From NCBI GenBank assembly GCA_963775085.1, contig CAVZHO010000010.1, positions 1 to 64,000 of the forward strand: DNA of 64,000 nt. Direction: 5' to 3'. This document shows, piece after piece, positions 52,223 through 60,552 of the stretch. Origin of the DNA: JAAFIP01 sp963775085 (GTDB lineage Bacteria; Pseudomonadota; Gammaproteobacteria; Burkholderiales; Burkholderiaceae_C). Positions within the stretch are counted from its first letter, which is position 1, and every line of letters begins with the position of its first letter. A model generated the notes under the pieces. The model ran no database searches. It was not told the origin of the DNA and saw only the letters and a list, made by a program, of their open reading frames with translations. A program made the position numbers and the translations under genes.

Positions 52223-53960
52223 CTATTTTTCCGCCTCTTGCAGCGCCCGCCACATCACCTTGCCGCTGCCACTCTTGGGCAGGGCATCGACAAACTGCAC
52301 CAGTTTGGGGGCTTTGTAGACGGCCATGTGCTCGCGGCACCATTGCAGGATGTCTTCTGCGCTGGTGACCAGATGGGTTTTGCGCAGCACCACCACGGCC
52401 TTAACGGTCTCGCCCCGGTAGGCGTCTTTGCTGGCGATGATGCAGGCCTCGGCGATGGCCGGGTGCTTGAACATCAGCGCCTCCACCTCGGCGGGCCAGA
52501 CTTTAAAGCCACTGGCATTGATCATGCGCTTCAAGCGGTCGGTGATGAAGAAGTAGCCCTCTTCGTCCACGCGGCCCAAGTCGCCGCTTCTGAAAAACTT
52601 TTTGCCGTCCATCTCGATAAACGCTTGGGCCGTGGCCTCAGGGTTCTTCCAGTAGCCTTGCAGATTCATCGGGCCGTGCATGATGATTTCGCCCTGCTCT
52701 CCTTGTGGTACTTCTTTTAGGGTAATCGGATCAATTACCCGCGCATCGCAGCCGATGTAGGGAATGCCCAGGCACTGCTGCTTGGTGGCATCCGGCGGGT
52801 TTTGGTGGCTGGGGGCGGCCGTCTCGGTCAGGCCATAGCCTTCCATATAGCGCAGGCCAAACTGCTCCCACAGCCGCTGCGCCACGGCTTGCGGCATGGC
52901 CGCACCGCCACCGCCAATGCTGACCAGGCTGCTCAGATCGTACTGCTCAAAGGACGGCGAGGCCAGCAGGTCGATCACCATGGTAGGGATGTTGCCCCAG
53001 TGCGTGACCTTGTGGCGCGAAATCACGCGGCCGGCCAGTTCGCGGTCCCAGCGCGGCATGATGACCAGTGTAGCGCCACCAAAAATGGCCGACTGCATCA
53101 CGCTGACCAGACCCGTGATGTGGAACATGGGCACGGCGCACAGCGACACGGTTTGCGCGCTGGCGCCGCTCCACAAGCCGACGGCCACCGCGTTGTGCAT
53201 GACGCTGCCATGGGTATGCATCACACCCTTAGGCAGGCCCGTGGTGCCACTGGTGTAAGGCAGGATGGCCAGGTCCTCACTGGTCGCGCTGGCGGGTGGC
53301 AGCGCGGCGCCAGACGGCATAGCCATCACGCCATTCCACGCATGGCATACACCGTTGCCCAAAGCTGGCGCTGCGTGGTGCGTCAGCAGCCAGTCACGCC
53401 AGGCTTGGGGCATGTCGGCCTCGGCACGGTCGCCAAAGGCATCGGCAAAATGGGTGATGACCAAATGCTTCAAGCGCAGGGCTTCGGGCAGTGCATTGGT
53501 GGCGCTGGCCCATTCACCGGCCAGATCGGCCGTAGTGATGGCCACCTGCGTGTCGGGGTCGGTAATGTAGTGCTTGAGCTCTTCGGCCTTGTTCATCGGG
53601 TTCACCGGCACCACCACGGCATCCAGCCGCAGCACCGCAAAATGCGCTAACGACCAACTGCGGGCAGTTTTGCATGCACACCACCACCCTGTCGCCATTT
53701 TTCACGCCTAGCCCCCGTAGATAGGACGCGAGCAGCTCTGCTTTTTGTAGCAACTTGGCATAGGTGAGGTGCTGGTCAAAAAACACCAGCGCAGGTTTAT
53801 GGGGATAGCGCATGGCGCTGACGGCCAGGTTATGCCATAGCGAGCCAACCGGCGGGGTAATGGCGCGCGGCACACGCTTGGGCCAAAATTTGAAATGCGC
53901 CCGCTCGGGGGCGGTCGTTACGGGTGCGGCGGCAGTGGTGGAGGCAGATGCTGAAACCAA
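52223..53960 (-). pseudogene. Long-chain acyl-CoA ligase (AMP-binding), frameshifted
   Basis: The N-terminal part (from ATG 53960) runs through HKPALVFFDQHLTYAKLL and GDRVVVCMQNCPQLVV; the rest, in another frame, begins AHFAVLRLDAVVVPVNPMNK. The switch is at about 53642-53655 and needs one base removed. The adenylate motif ILPYTSGTTGLPKGV, YMEGYGLTE, and the C-terminal SGDLGRVDEEGYF and KVMWRALQE are intact. Acyl substrate not known. The product is either lost or the base is an error. Confidence 0.88.
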
Positions 53961-54112
53961 GGAAGACTCCTATGCATAGGGGTTGCGTTGATAGCTATCA
54001 TGCCCTATTCCACGCCCAGGTCACGCCATGAAAACCCTGAAAAATCTGCTTGGAAAGTAACGCGCGCGACGCAGGCTAACGCGCACGGCACTAAGGCTTT
54101 CATCCTGATGGG

Positions 54113-54168
54113 ATTCACTATATATTTAGGAGCTACTTAAGTCCATGCGACAGGAACTATGCAGCAAT
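54113..54168 (+). repeat. R1 palindromic repeat, copy 12 (intergenic)
   Basis: CACTATATATTTAGGAGCTAC, TTAAGTCCATGCGAC, AGGAACTATGCAG. Confidence 0.7.
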
Positions 54169-54301
54169 TTGGCAGGTGAAAATCGTTTCGCATGGCCTAA
54201 AATCCATGCACACATAACACCCCATACGCGGGGCTTATGATCTTGAAGGTTGACCTTAGAACAGTTCACGATACCAAGCGTATCCACAGGCAATTTTTCT
54301 A

Positions 54302-54363
54302 TCAAATATGCCTGTAGCTCTTGTCCTCTGGACATAAGAAGCTACAAAATAAATAGCATACTA
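54302..54363 (-). repeat. R1 palindromic repeat, copy 13 (intergenic)
   Basis: Minus strand: GCTATTTATTTTGTAGCTTC, TTATGTCCAGAGGAC, AAGAGCTACAGGCATATTT. Confidence 0.8.
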
Positions 54364-54472
54364 AATGCCACAACCGCGCGCTAGGGTTTGCGCGGATGCC
54401 CGCAGATCGCTTTGGCATGTACATTGCACACACAATGCGCCATCCACTCAATTTAACCTAAGGAACCCCTCC

Positions 54473-55276
54473 ATGCTACGCCGCACCTTTGCCGTCAAGG
54501 CAACCACCATGGCTTCTTTTTTAGTAGCTGCCTGTGCTTTGTCCACAAGCGCATTCGCCCAGTCTGTCCTAGACGATGTAATGAAGGCCAAGAAAATCAC
54601 CATCGGTATTCCCACCGATTTTCCACCTTACGGCTATGTGGGAACCGACCTCAAACCGCAGGGCCTGGACATTGACATGGCCAATTACATCGCCCAAAAA
54701 ATGGGCGTGGCGGTTGAACTGGTGCCCGTGACCAGTGCCAACCGCATTCCGTATTTGCAAACCAAAAAAGCTGACCTGGTGATCTCTACCCTGGGTAAAA
54801 ATCCCGAGCGTATGGCAGTGATTGACTTTACCGCCGCGTATTCACCCTTCTTTCAGGCCGTGTTTGCCGCCAAGAGCATGAACATCAAAAGCTTTGCCGA
54901 CCTGGCAGGCAAGAGCATTGGTGTCACGCGCGGCGCGATTGAAGACACCGAGCTGACCAAGGCCGCGCCCGCAGGCGCTGACATCAAACGCTTTGAAGAC
55001 AACAACGCCACCGTGTCGTCCTTTGTCTCCGGCCAGGTGCAACTGATAGCCACGGGCGCATCGGTGGCGGGCAACATGATGGCGCGCAACCCGCAGCTCA
55101 ATGCCGAGTACAAGCTGCTGCTCAAAGACAGCCCCAACTTTATTGGCGTGGGCAAAGGCGAAGACAAGCTGCGCGGCAAGGTCAACGACATCATTGCCGA
55201 GGCTAAAAAGAGTGGCGACATCGACAAGATGGCGAACAAGTGGCTGGGCCGCCCGGCGGGCGATTTGCCTCAATAG
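54473..55276 (+). CDS. Polar amino-acid ABC transporter, periplasmic binding protein
   Basis: 267 aa from ATG 54473 (AAGGA upstream). Signal peptide with cleavage after AFA. SBP_bac_3 fold: KKITIGIPTDFPPYGYVG, GLDIDMANYIAQKMGV, ADLVISTLGKNPERM. First gene of a four-gene import system (binding protein, two permeases, ATPase). The class takes up polar or basic amino acids; exact ligand unknown. Confidence 0.93.
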   Translation: MLRRTFAVKATTMASFLVAACALSTSAFAQSVLDDVMKAKKITIGIPTDFPPYGYVGTDLKPQGLDIDMANYIAQKMGVAVELVPVTSANRIPYLQTKKADLVISTLGKNPERMAVIDFTAAYSPFFQAVFAAKSMNIKSFADLAGKSIGVTRGAIEDTELTKAAPAGADIKRFEDNNATVSSFVSGQVQLIATGASVAGNMMARNPQLNAEYKLLLKDSPNFIGVGKGEDKLRGKVNDIIAEAKKSGDIDKMANKWLGRPAGDLPQ

Positions 55277-55285
55277 GTTTGTACT

Positions 55286-55425
55286 TTTATGTATCGCAAA
55301 AAACGCTAAAAGGAGGAACGCAAAAATCGCCAAAAAATACAAATTTATTTTTTAAGTAGCTTTAAAATTTTTGTATTTATTTTTGCGTTTTTTGCGCTCT
55401 TTTTGCGTTTTTAGCGTTACCTAAA
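55286..55425 (+). repeat. R2 AT-rich inverted-repeat element, copy 2
   Basis: Shares the end GCGTTACCTAAAAC and the inner GCCAAAAAATACAA with copy 1 at 34.6 kb. Arms rich in ACGCAAAAA and its complement TTTTTGCGT form a long hairpin. It lies in the operon between binding protein and permease and may weaken read-through. Confidence 0.75.
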
Positions 55426-55451
55426 ACCTCAACCCATCCAGCCCAACCGAT

Positions 55452-56114
55452 ATGCGCGTAGCGTTCGACTTTGCAGCCGTGCTTGCGCAGTGGCCCCTTT
55501 TGCTCAAGGGCGTGGCTTGGACAGTGGCGCTCAGCTTGCTGGCTGCAGTGATCGGCGTAGTAGTGGGCATCGCCTGCGCCTGGGCGCGCACGCATGGCGC
55601 GGTGTGGCTCAGGGCGGTGGTGGGCGCGTATGTGGAGCTGGTGCGCAACACGCCGTTTATCGTGCAGCTCTTCTTCATCTTCTTCGGCCTGCCCGCAGCA
55701 GGCATTAAGCTCAGCCCCGAAGTGGCCTCCATGATCGCCATGGTGGTGAACCTGGGGGCCTACGCCACCGAGATCATCCGCGCGGGCATTGACGCTACGC
55801 CGCGCGGCCAAATCGAGGCGGGTTTGAGCCTGGCGCTCACGCCCAAGCAGGTGTTCACCCGCGTGGTGCTGCCGCCTGCGCTGCGCAAGGTGTGGCCCGC
55901 CCTGGTCAGCCAGATCCTCATCGTCATGCTGGGCTCGGCGGTGTGTGGACAAATATCGGTGGAGGAGCTGAGCTACGCGGCCAACCTGATCCAGTCGCGC
56001 AACTTCCGCGCGTTTGAGGCCTTCATCGTCGCCACCTTGATTTACCTGGCCCTGTCCATGCTGCTGCGCCGCCTGCTCAACTGGCTGGGCCCGCGTTTTT
56101 TGTTTGGACGGTAA
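55452..56114 (+). CDS. Amino-acid ABC transporter permease 1
   Basis: 220 aa. Five predicted helices; the EAA loop with GIDATPRGQIEAGLSLALTP contacts the ATPase. ELVRNTPFIVQLFFIFFGLP is typical of the HisM/GlnP group. Forms a heterodimer with the next permease. Confidence 0.93.
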   Translation: MRVAFDFAAVLAQWPLLLKGVAWTVALSLLAAVIGVVVGIACAWARTHGAVWLRAVVGAYVELVRNTPFIVQLFFIFFGLPAAGIKLSPEVASMIAMVVNLGAYATEIIRAGIDATPRGQIEAGLSLALTPKQVFTRVVLPPALRKVWPALVSQILIVMLGSAVCGQISVEELSYAANLIQSRNFRAFEAFIVATLIYLALSMLLRRLLNWLGPRFLFGR

Positions 56115-56156
56115 TGCACAACGCGCCATGTTCCATCCCCCCATCGACCCAACACC

Positions 56157-56807
56157 ATGGTTGACTTTACTTTGTGGGACATTTTTCGCAACCTGCTGCT
56201 GGCCGCGCGCTGGACGGTGGCGCTGTCTTTGGTTGCGTTTATCGGCGGTGGCCTGGTGGGATTGGCGCTGCTGCTCCTGCGCGTGAGCAAGCTGCGCGGG
56301 GCCAGCACGTTTGTGGCGGGCTATGTGCAGCTTTTTCAAGGCACGCCGCTGCTGATGCAACTCTTCCTCGCCTATTTTGGCCTGGCCTTGTTCGGCTTTA
56401 AAACCAGCGCCTGGTTCGCCGCTGCGCTGGCGCTGACGCTGTACACCAGCGCCTTTCTCACCGAAATCTGGCGCGGCTGTGTCGAGGCCGTGCCGCGCGG
56501 CCAGTGGGAGGCGGGGCACAGCCTGGCGCTGAACTTTAGGGAGCTGCTGCGCTACATTATTTTGCCGCAAGCCGGGCGCATTGCCATTGCGCCCACCGTG
56601 GGCTTTTTGGTGCAGGTGATTAAAGGCACTGCCCTGGCCTCGGTGATCGGGTTTATCGAGCTGACCAAGGCGGGCAGCATGATTACCAATGCCACCTTTG
56701 CGCCTTTTCTTACCTACAGCTGTGTGGCGCTCTTGTATTTTGCGCTGTGCTACCCCATCAGCTACACCGCCAAACGTCTGGAGTTAAAACTCAATGTCGC
56801 TCGTTGA
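56157..56807 (+). CDS. Amino-acid ABC transporter permease 2
   Basis: 216 aa. Same fold; EAA loop CVEAVPRGQWEAGHSLALNF and YVQLFQGTPLLMQLFLAYFG. Its end overlaps the ATPase gene start by 14 bp, so translation is coupled. Confidence 0.93.
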   Translation: MVDFTLWDIFRNLLLAARWTVALSLVAFIGGGLVGLALLLLRVSKLRGASTFVAGYVQLFQGTPLLMQLFLAYFGLALFGFKTSAWFAAALALTLYTSAFLTEIWRGCVEAVPRGQWEAGHSLALNFRELLRYIILPQAGRIAIAPTVGFLVQVIKGTALASVIGFIELTKAGSMITNATFAPFLTYSCVALLYFALCYPISYTAKRLELKLNVAR

Positions 56808-57528
56808 AATCAGCGCGCTGCGCAAATCGTTTGGCAGCAATGAAGTGCTCAAGGGCATCGACCTGCAAGTAGCCGCAGGCGAGGTGATCGCCATCATCGG
56901 CAAAAGCGGCTCGGGCAAGAGCACGCTGCTGCGCTGCATCAACGGACTGGAAGAGTTTCAGGCAGGCACGCTCACGGTAGACGGCCAAGCGCTACGTTAC
57001 CAAGACGCGTCGTCGATGCGTGCGCTGCGGCAAAAAGTGGGCATGATTTTTCAGAGCTTTAACCTGTTCCCCCACTTGAGCGTAGGCAAAAACATCATGC
57101 TGGCCCCCAAGCTGGTCAAGCAAACCAGCGCGGTAGACGGCATTGCCCAGGCACGCCAACTGCTGGCGCGCGTGGGATTGGAGGAGAAATTCGATGCCTA
57201 CCCCGACCAGCTCTCTGGTGGCCAGCAGCAGCGCGTAGCCATTGCCCGCGCCCTGGCCATGCAGCCCGCCGTGCTGCTGTGCGACGAGATCACCAGCGCG
57301 CTAGACCCCGAGCTGGTGGGCGAGGTGCTGCGCGTGGTGGAGAGCCTGGCCATTGAAGGCATGACGCTCTTGCTGGTCACCCACGAAATGGCCTTTGCCC
57401 GCAAGGTAGCCAACCGCGTGATCTTTATGCACCAGGGGCGCGTGCACGAGATGGGCACGCCAGCGGCGCTGTTTGGCAGCCCGCAGACTGCGGAGTTGCA
57501 GCAGTTTTTATCTTCTTTGAACGATTGA
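56794..57528 (+). CDS. Amino-acid ABC transporter ATP-binding protein
   Basis: 244 aa. Walker A GKSGSGKST, Q-loop IFQSFNLFPHLSV, signature LSGGQQQRVAIARAL, Walker B LLCDEITSALDPE, switch His in LVTHEM. GlnQ/HisP class. Last gene of the transporter. Confidence 0.96.
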   Translation: MSLVEISALRKSFGSNEVLKGIDLQVAAGEVIAIIGKSGSGKSTLLRCINGLEEFQAGTLTVDGQALRYQDASSMRALRQKVGMIFQSFNLFPHLSVGKNIMLAPKLVKQTSAVDGIAQARQLLARVGLEEKFDAYPDQLSGGQQQRVAIARALAMQPAVLLCDEITSALDPELVGEVLRVVESLAIEGMTLLLVTHEMAFARKVANRVIFMHQGRVHEMGTPAALFGSPQTAELQQFLSSLND

Positions 57529-57580
57529 TTTTGTATTAGGCTGGTTTTCACTCATGCAGTTTTAGCGTTGATCTGGCAAC

Positions 57581-57777
57581 GCGCACGACGCAGGGGCTAT
57601 GCCTATGCCACCCGAGCCCCGGCCCCTTCGGGGGAGCATCTGCAGTACTCAGAATTTGGGGAAACGGCGGAACTCGCCTACGGCTCAAACAGCCGCCGTT
57701 TCTGATCCCAAATTCTTGCGTGCTTCGAGCCCGGTGCTCTTATCGGGTGGCACAGGCATAGCCCCTGCGCCGCGCGC
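57581..57777 (+). repeat. R3 structured element, copy 1
   Basis: About 197 bp. Outer arms 57581-57615 and 57743-57777 pair at 32 of 35 positions. Inside: a CCCCTTCGGGG hairpin, the conserved GGAGCATCTGCAGTACTC, stem A (57651-57660 with 57707-57716, 10 of 10), and stem B (57662-57670 with 57693-57701, 9 of 9) closing the conserved loop ACTCGCCTACGGCTCAAAC, then GTGCTTCGAGCCC. The second copy at 59211-59399 keeps the single-stranded blocks but changes the stem sequences while keeping pairing. Could be a structured RNA or a hairpin mobile DNA. Confidence 0.8.
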
Positions 57778-57805
57778 TTTCACTGGGCTGAGGTTTCACA
57801 TTGAG

Positions 57806-57870
57806 TTTTCGCTATATATTTAAGAGCTGCTTACGCTCTGTTTTATTCAGCTACAGCCCTATTTAATCGC
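57806..57870 (+). repeat. R1 palindromic repeat, copy 14 (intergenic)
   Basis: GCTATATATTTAAGAGCTGC, TTACGCTCTG, CAGCTACAGCCCTATTT. Lies 28 bp after R3 copy 1. Confidence 0.8.
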
Positions 57871-58058
57871 CAAAAAAGATTTGCACCTTGCAACGCAAGT
57901 CATCTTGGCAAGGTTGGCTTGAAAGTACTCGCGTTCTGGATCAAAAAGTCGAATAGACTACAGTGGAGGGTTGCCGGGTTTCATGGGATTTTTATAACTG
58001 TATAAATAACTGGTGCAATGGCTTAAAACCTATACTGCAAGCTATTTTGAGGAGTATT

Positions 58059-58129
58059 TGATGCCCAGATTACATTGCAAGTCCATTTGTATACCGCAGG
58101 TTTTGCGGTATACATTCCGCTGGGCATCA
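58059..58129. repeat. Nested inverted repeats upstream of the 74-aa gene
   Basis: Outer pair TGATGCCCAG (58059-68) / CTGGGCATCA (58120-29); inner pair TGTATACCGCA (58088-98) / TGCGGTATACA (58104-14), both exact. A long cruciform or RNA hairpin. GGAG precedes ATG 58061, which opens a 31-codon frame ending just before ATG 58161, so it could also be a leader peptide. Confidence 0.65.
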
Positions 58130-58160
58130 CAACGCCGCTTCTGCAAACTGGAGTAGATCA

Positions 58161-58385
58161 ATGACAAAAGATGAAGCCGAACGCTCAATCAGACATCTCT
58201 GCCACGAATGGGTGAGGTTGCGCGGGATCAGAATTGACCCGAACGAACAGCCGAGCTTCGATGACTTCTATACTTGGGTCCAAGACAACTATTCCCAGCA
58301 CCTAAAGTTTAGAACTACAACGACGGTTCCCTATGATGTCGAGAATTGGTTCGACGAAGAGTTCAAGCAAAAATGGCGAGACTAG
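58161..58385 (+). CDS. Hypothetical protein, 74 aa
   Basis: Acidic and Trp/Tyr-rich (WVRLRG, FDDFYTWVQDNYSQHL, VENWFDEEFKQKW). No known family. It lies between the two R3 copies with the next gene. A small soluble protein is likely; function unknown. Confidence 0.7.
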   Translation: MTKDEAERSIRHLCHEWVRLRGIRIDPNEQPSFDDFYTWVQDNYSQHLKFRTTTTVPYDVENWFDEEFKQKWRD

Positions 58386-58502
58386 GTACGCGTGTTCGAA
58401 GCCATGCACTAGTGATGCCCAACTCGTCATTGCAGGCGATCGCCCACGGCCGCCCTGAACTTCAACGTTTCGGCCTTTAGATACTACTCAGAAAGTAACA
58501 CC

Positions 58503-59009
58503 ATGAAATTCGATGTCCATAAGTGGCTACTCCGAGTCCTGCTTTCTACCTGTCTGCTACCAATACCTGTTTATGCCGACTGGCAGTGGACGAAATGGGG
58601 AATGGGCGTCGGTGATGTCATTGCAGGGTCGGGTGCTGCGGTTCGGCCTTTTGAAAGAAACGAAGCCCCTGATTCAGACAAGCGTCTTCTTGCCAGTGGT
58701 ACGTATTCGACGTTGGGCATGGACTTCGATGCCAACTTCTACTTCCGCAGAGCCGATGGTGCTCTATCGTTGGTCGAGTTAAAGCTAAAGGACGCGAACT
58801 TCTCTCGGTGTCTCAGTCTCCAGAATGCAATGCGCGATGTTTACGGGCAACCGCATGAAGCCCATGGCGTAGCACTGATCAAACTTCGCACTTTTATGTG
58901 GCGCGATGAGAAAACTAAGAATCGGGTCTTGCTCTCGACAGCGGAAGGTCCCGATTCTTGTGGGCTTCAATACACACCACTGGTGGACAAGACCAAAAGT
59001 GGTCTATGA
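58503..59009 (+). CDS. Hypothetical secreted protein, 168 aa
   Basis: Signal peptide (LLRVLLSTCLLPIPVYA), then WQWTKWGMGVGDVIAGSG, which resembles a short start motif of small periplasmic proteins, and YFRRADGALSLVELKLKD. Cys in RCLSLQ and DSCGLQ. No family name known to me. It stands between the two R3 copies. Confidence 0.7.
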   Translation: MKFDVHKWLLRVLLSTCLLPIPVYADWQWTKWGMGVGDVIAGSGAAVRPFERNEAPDSDKRLLASGTYSTLGMDFDANFYFRRADGALSLVELKLKDANFSRCLSLQNAMRDVYGQPHEAHGVALIKLRTFMWRDEKTKNRVLLSTAEGPDSCGLQYTPLVDKTKSGL

Positions 59010-59462
59010 GTTTTCTCCTGCCGGCGCTTCGCCGTATCACCCCCGTCCAATTTCGTCTTTGTTTTTGACGTGTGCAAGTGGGAGGGCGGGGCGAAAAGCC
59101 GAACCCGGCAGTCAAGCGGACCTGCGCAAAAAGCCGCGCAGGCCGGTTACTTCCACGTAACGCGCATAGGTCTGTAGCTTGACCTATGGCCTACACAACC
59201 CGTTTCTTCACGGCAAAGCCTGTGCCATGGCCATGCACCCCGATTAGGGCTGCGGGCTCGAAGCACGGAGCGCTTGGGATCAGAAATTTAGATGTTTGAG
59301 CCGCAGGCGAGTTTCTAAATTTCCCCAAGTGCGAGTACTGCAGATGCTCCCCGAAGGGCCGCAGTCCTGGGGCGCATGGCCATGGGACAGGCTTTGGCGC
59401 GAAGCCGCGAGGGCTGTGCGCGCAATTGCTAGAGCGACAGCGCTGTGCCACAATCATCTTCT
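59010..59462. other. Intergenic stretch with R3 copy 2
   Basis: Besides R3 copy 2 it has a GCCGGCGCTTCGCCG-type hairpin near 59023 and GC-rich remnants. No gene seen. Confidence 0.55.
59211..59399 (-). repeat. R3 structured element, copy 2 (opposite orientation)
   Basis: Outer arms 59211-59241 and 59369-59399 pair at 28 of 31 positions, with a sequence different from copy 1. On the minus strand: CCCTTCGGGG, GAGCATCTGCAGTACTC, stem A (59270-59278 with 59324-59332, one G-T), stem B (59284-59292 with 59314-59322, 9 of 9) closing the loop ACTCGCCTGCGGCTCAAAC, then GTGCTTCGAGCCC. Stem B is AAATTTAGA here and AAACGGCGG in copy 1, yet each has its exact partner. Confidence 0.8.
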
Positions 59463-60494
59463 ATGTATTTCCTAGCCACAGTCCACTACGTTTTAAATAG
59501 CTGCTTACGCACTATTCCATTGGGCTACAGGCCTATTTACCTGGTAATTATCTGTATGACTAGTGCTTGCTCTACCCATTTCGACTTGCAAGGCCATCGC
59601 GGCGCGCGGGGGCTGCTGCCGGAGAACACGCTGCCTGCGTATGAGCAGGCACTGCGCATTGGGGTGACTACGCTGGAGCTGGATGTGGGGGTGTCTAGCG
59701 ACGGGGTGGTGGTGATCAGCCACGACCGCGCGCTCAATCCTGAGATCACGCGGGATGCGTCGGGCCAGTGGCTGGGCGCGCCGGTGCTGGTGAACTCGCT
59801 GACGCTCAAACAACTGCAAAGCTACGACGTGGGCCGCATCAACCCGGCCAGCGCATACGCCACGCGCTTTGCCAGCCAGGTGCCGCGTGACGGCACGCGC
59901 ATGCCTGCGCTGCAAGAGCTGTTTGAGCGCATGAAGGCGACTCAGGCCGATGCGGTGCACTTCAACATCGAGACCAAAATCTCACCCGAGAAACCTGGCG
60001 AGACCGTGAGCCCCGAGGTGTTTGTTGACAAGCTGCTGGCCGTGGTGCAGGCGCACGGCATGCAAACGCGCGTGACGATTCAAAGCTTTGACTGGCGCAC
60101 CCTGGCGCTGGTGCAGCAGCGCGCGCCGGGCGTGCGCACCGCCTACCTTACGGCGCAGCAGGCCTGGACTGACAATATAAAGCCAAAAACTACGGATAGC
60201 CCGCGTTGGACGGGCGCAGTGCGCTATGAAGACCATAGTGATGTACCCAGCATGGTGAAGGCCGCTGGTGGCGGCATTTGGTCACCGTATTTTGCCGACA
60301 TCACGCCCGCACTGGTGCAAAAAGCGCAGTCTCTCGGTTTAAAAGTGGTGCCGTGGACGGTGAATACGGCCAAAGATATTCAAGCGGTCATTGACCTCAA
60401 AGTTGACGGCCTGATCTCTGACTACCCCGACCGCGCCCGCGCCTTGCTGCTCAAAGCGGGTCACAGCTTGCCCGCCCCCGTGCGCCTGCCTTAG
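59463..60494 (+). CDS. glpQ: Glycerophosphodiester phosphodiesterase, probable lipoprotein
   Basis: 343 aa from ATG 59463; GTG 59445 and ATG 59556 are alternatives. GDPD barrel: HRGARGLLPENTLPAYEQAL with catalytic His, LELDVGVSSDGVVVISHD with Glu, Asp and His, and VPWTVNTAKDIQAVIDLKVD near the end. It splits glycerophosphodiesters to glycerol-3-phosphate and an alcohol. The first 30 codons come from R1 copy 15; with the following CMTSAC they make a signal-like stretch with a lipobox-like Cys. Without the repeat, the gene would start in the cytoplasm at MTSAC. Confidence 0.88.
   Translation: MYFLATVHYVLNSCLRTIPLGYRPIYLVIICMTSACSTHFDLQGHRGARGLLPENTLPAYEQALRIGVTTLELDVGVSSDGVVVISHDRALNPEITRDASGQWLGAPVLVNSLTLKQLQSYDVGRINPASAYATRFASQVPRDGTRMPALQELFERMKATQADAVHFNIETKISPEKPGETVSPEVFVDKLLAVVQAHGMQTRVTIQSFDWRTLALVQQRAPGVRTAYLTAQQAWTDNIKPKTTDSPRWTGAVRYEDHSDVPSMVKAAGGGIWSPYFADITPALVQKAQSLGLKVVPWTVNTAKDIQAVIDLKVDGLISDYPDRARALLLKAGHSLPAPVRLP
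59488..59547 (+). repeat. R1 palindromic repeat, copy 15 (5' end of the GDPD gene)
   Basis: TTTTAAATAGCTGCTTACGC, ACTATTCCATTGGGC, TACAGGCCTATTTACC: close to consensus. It encodes the predicted N-terminal region. Confidence 0.85.
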
Positions 60495-60552
60495 GCCGCC
60501 GCGCCGCGCCTAGCCCCGTCCTTATCCACGCCGCGCAACCAAGGATCGCACT

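Larger units (their letters stand above)
53961..54472. other. Intergenic stretch with two R1 repeats
   Basis: No gene is convincing here. It holds R1 copies 12 (+) and 13 (-) and, at 54460-54465, the ribosome binding site of the ABC binding-protein gene (AAGGAA). Confidence 0.6.
57529..58160. other. Intergenic stretch with structured elements
   Basis: Contains R3 copy 1 (57581-57777), R1 copy 14 (57806-57870) and a nested inverted repeat (58059-58129). No coding frame here is convincing, apart from a possible 31-codon leader at 58061-58156. Confidence 0.6.

Noticed and set aside
57581..59399. R3 as a retron, group II intron or integron attC site
   Set aside because: No reverse transcriptase or integron integrase is nearby, and domain V or attC R-box consensus (GTTRRRY) is not seen. 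Kept as unknown.
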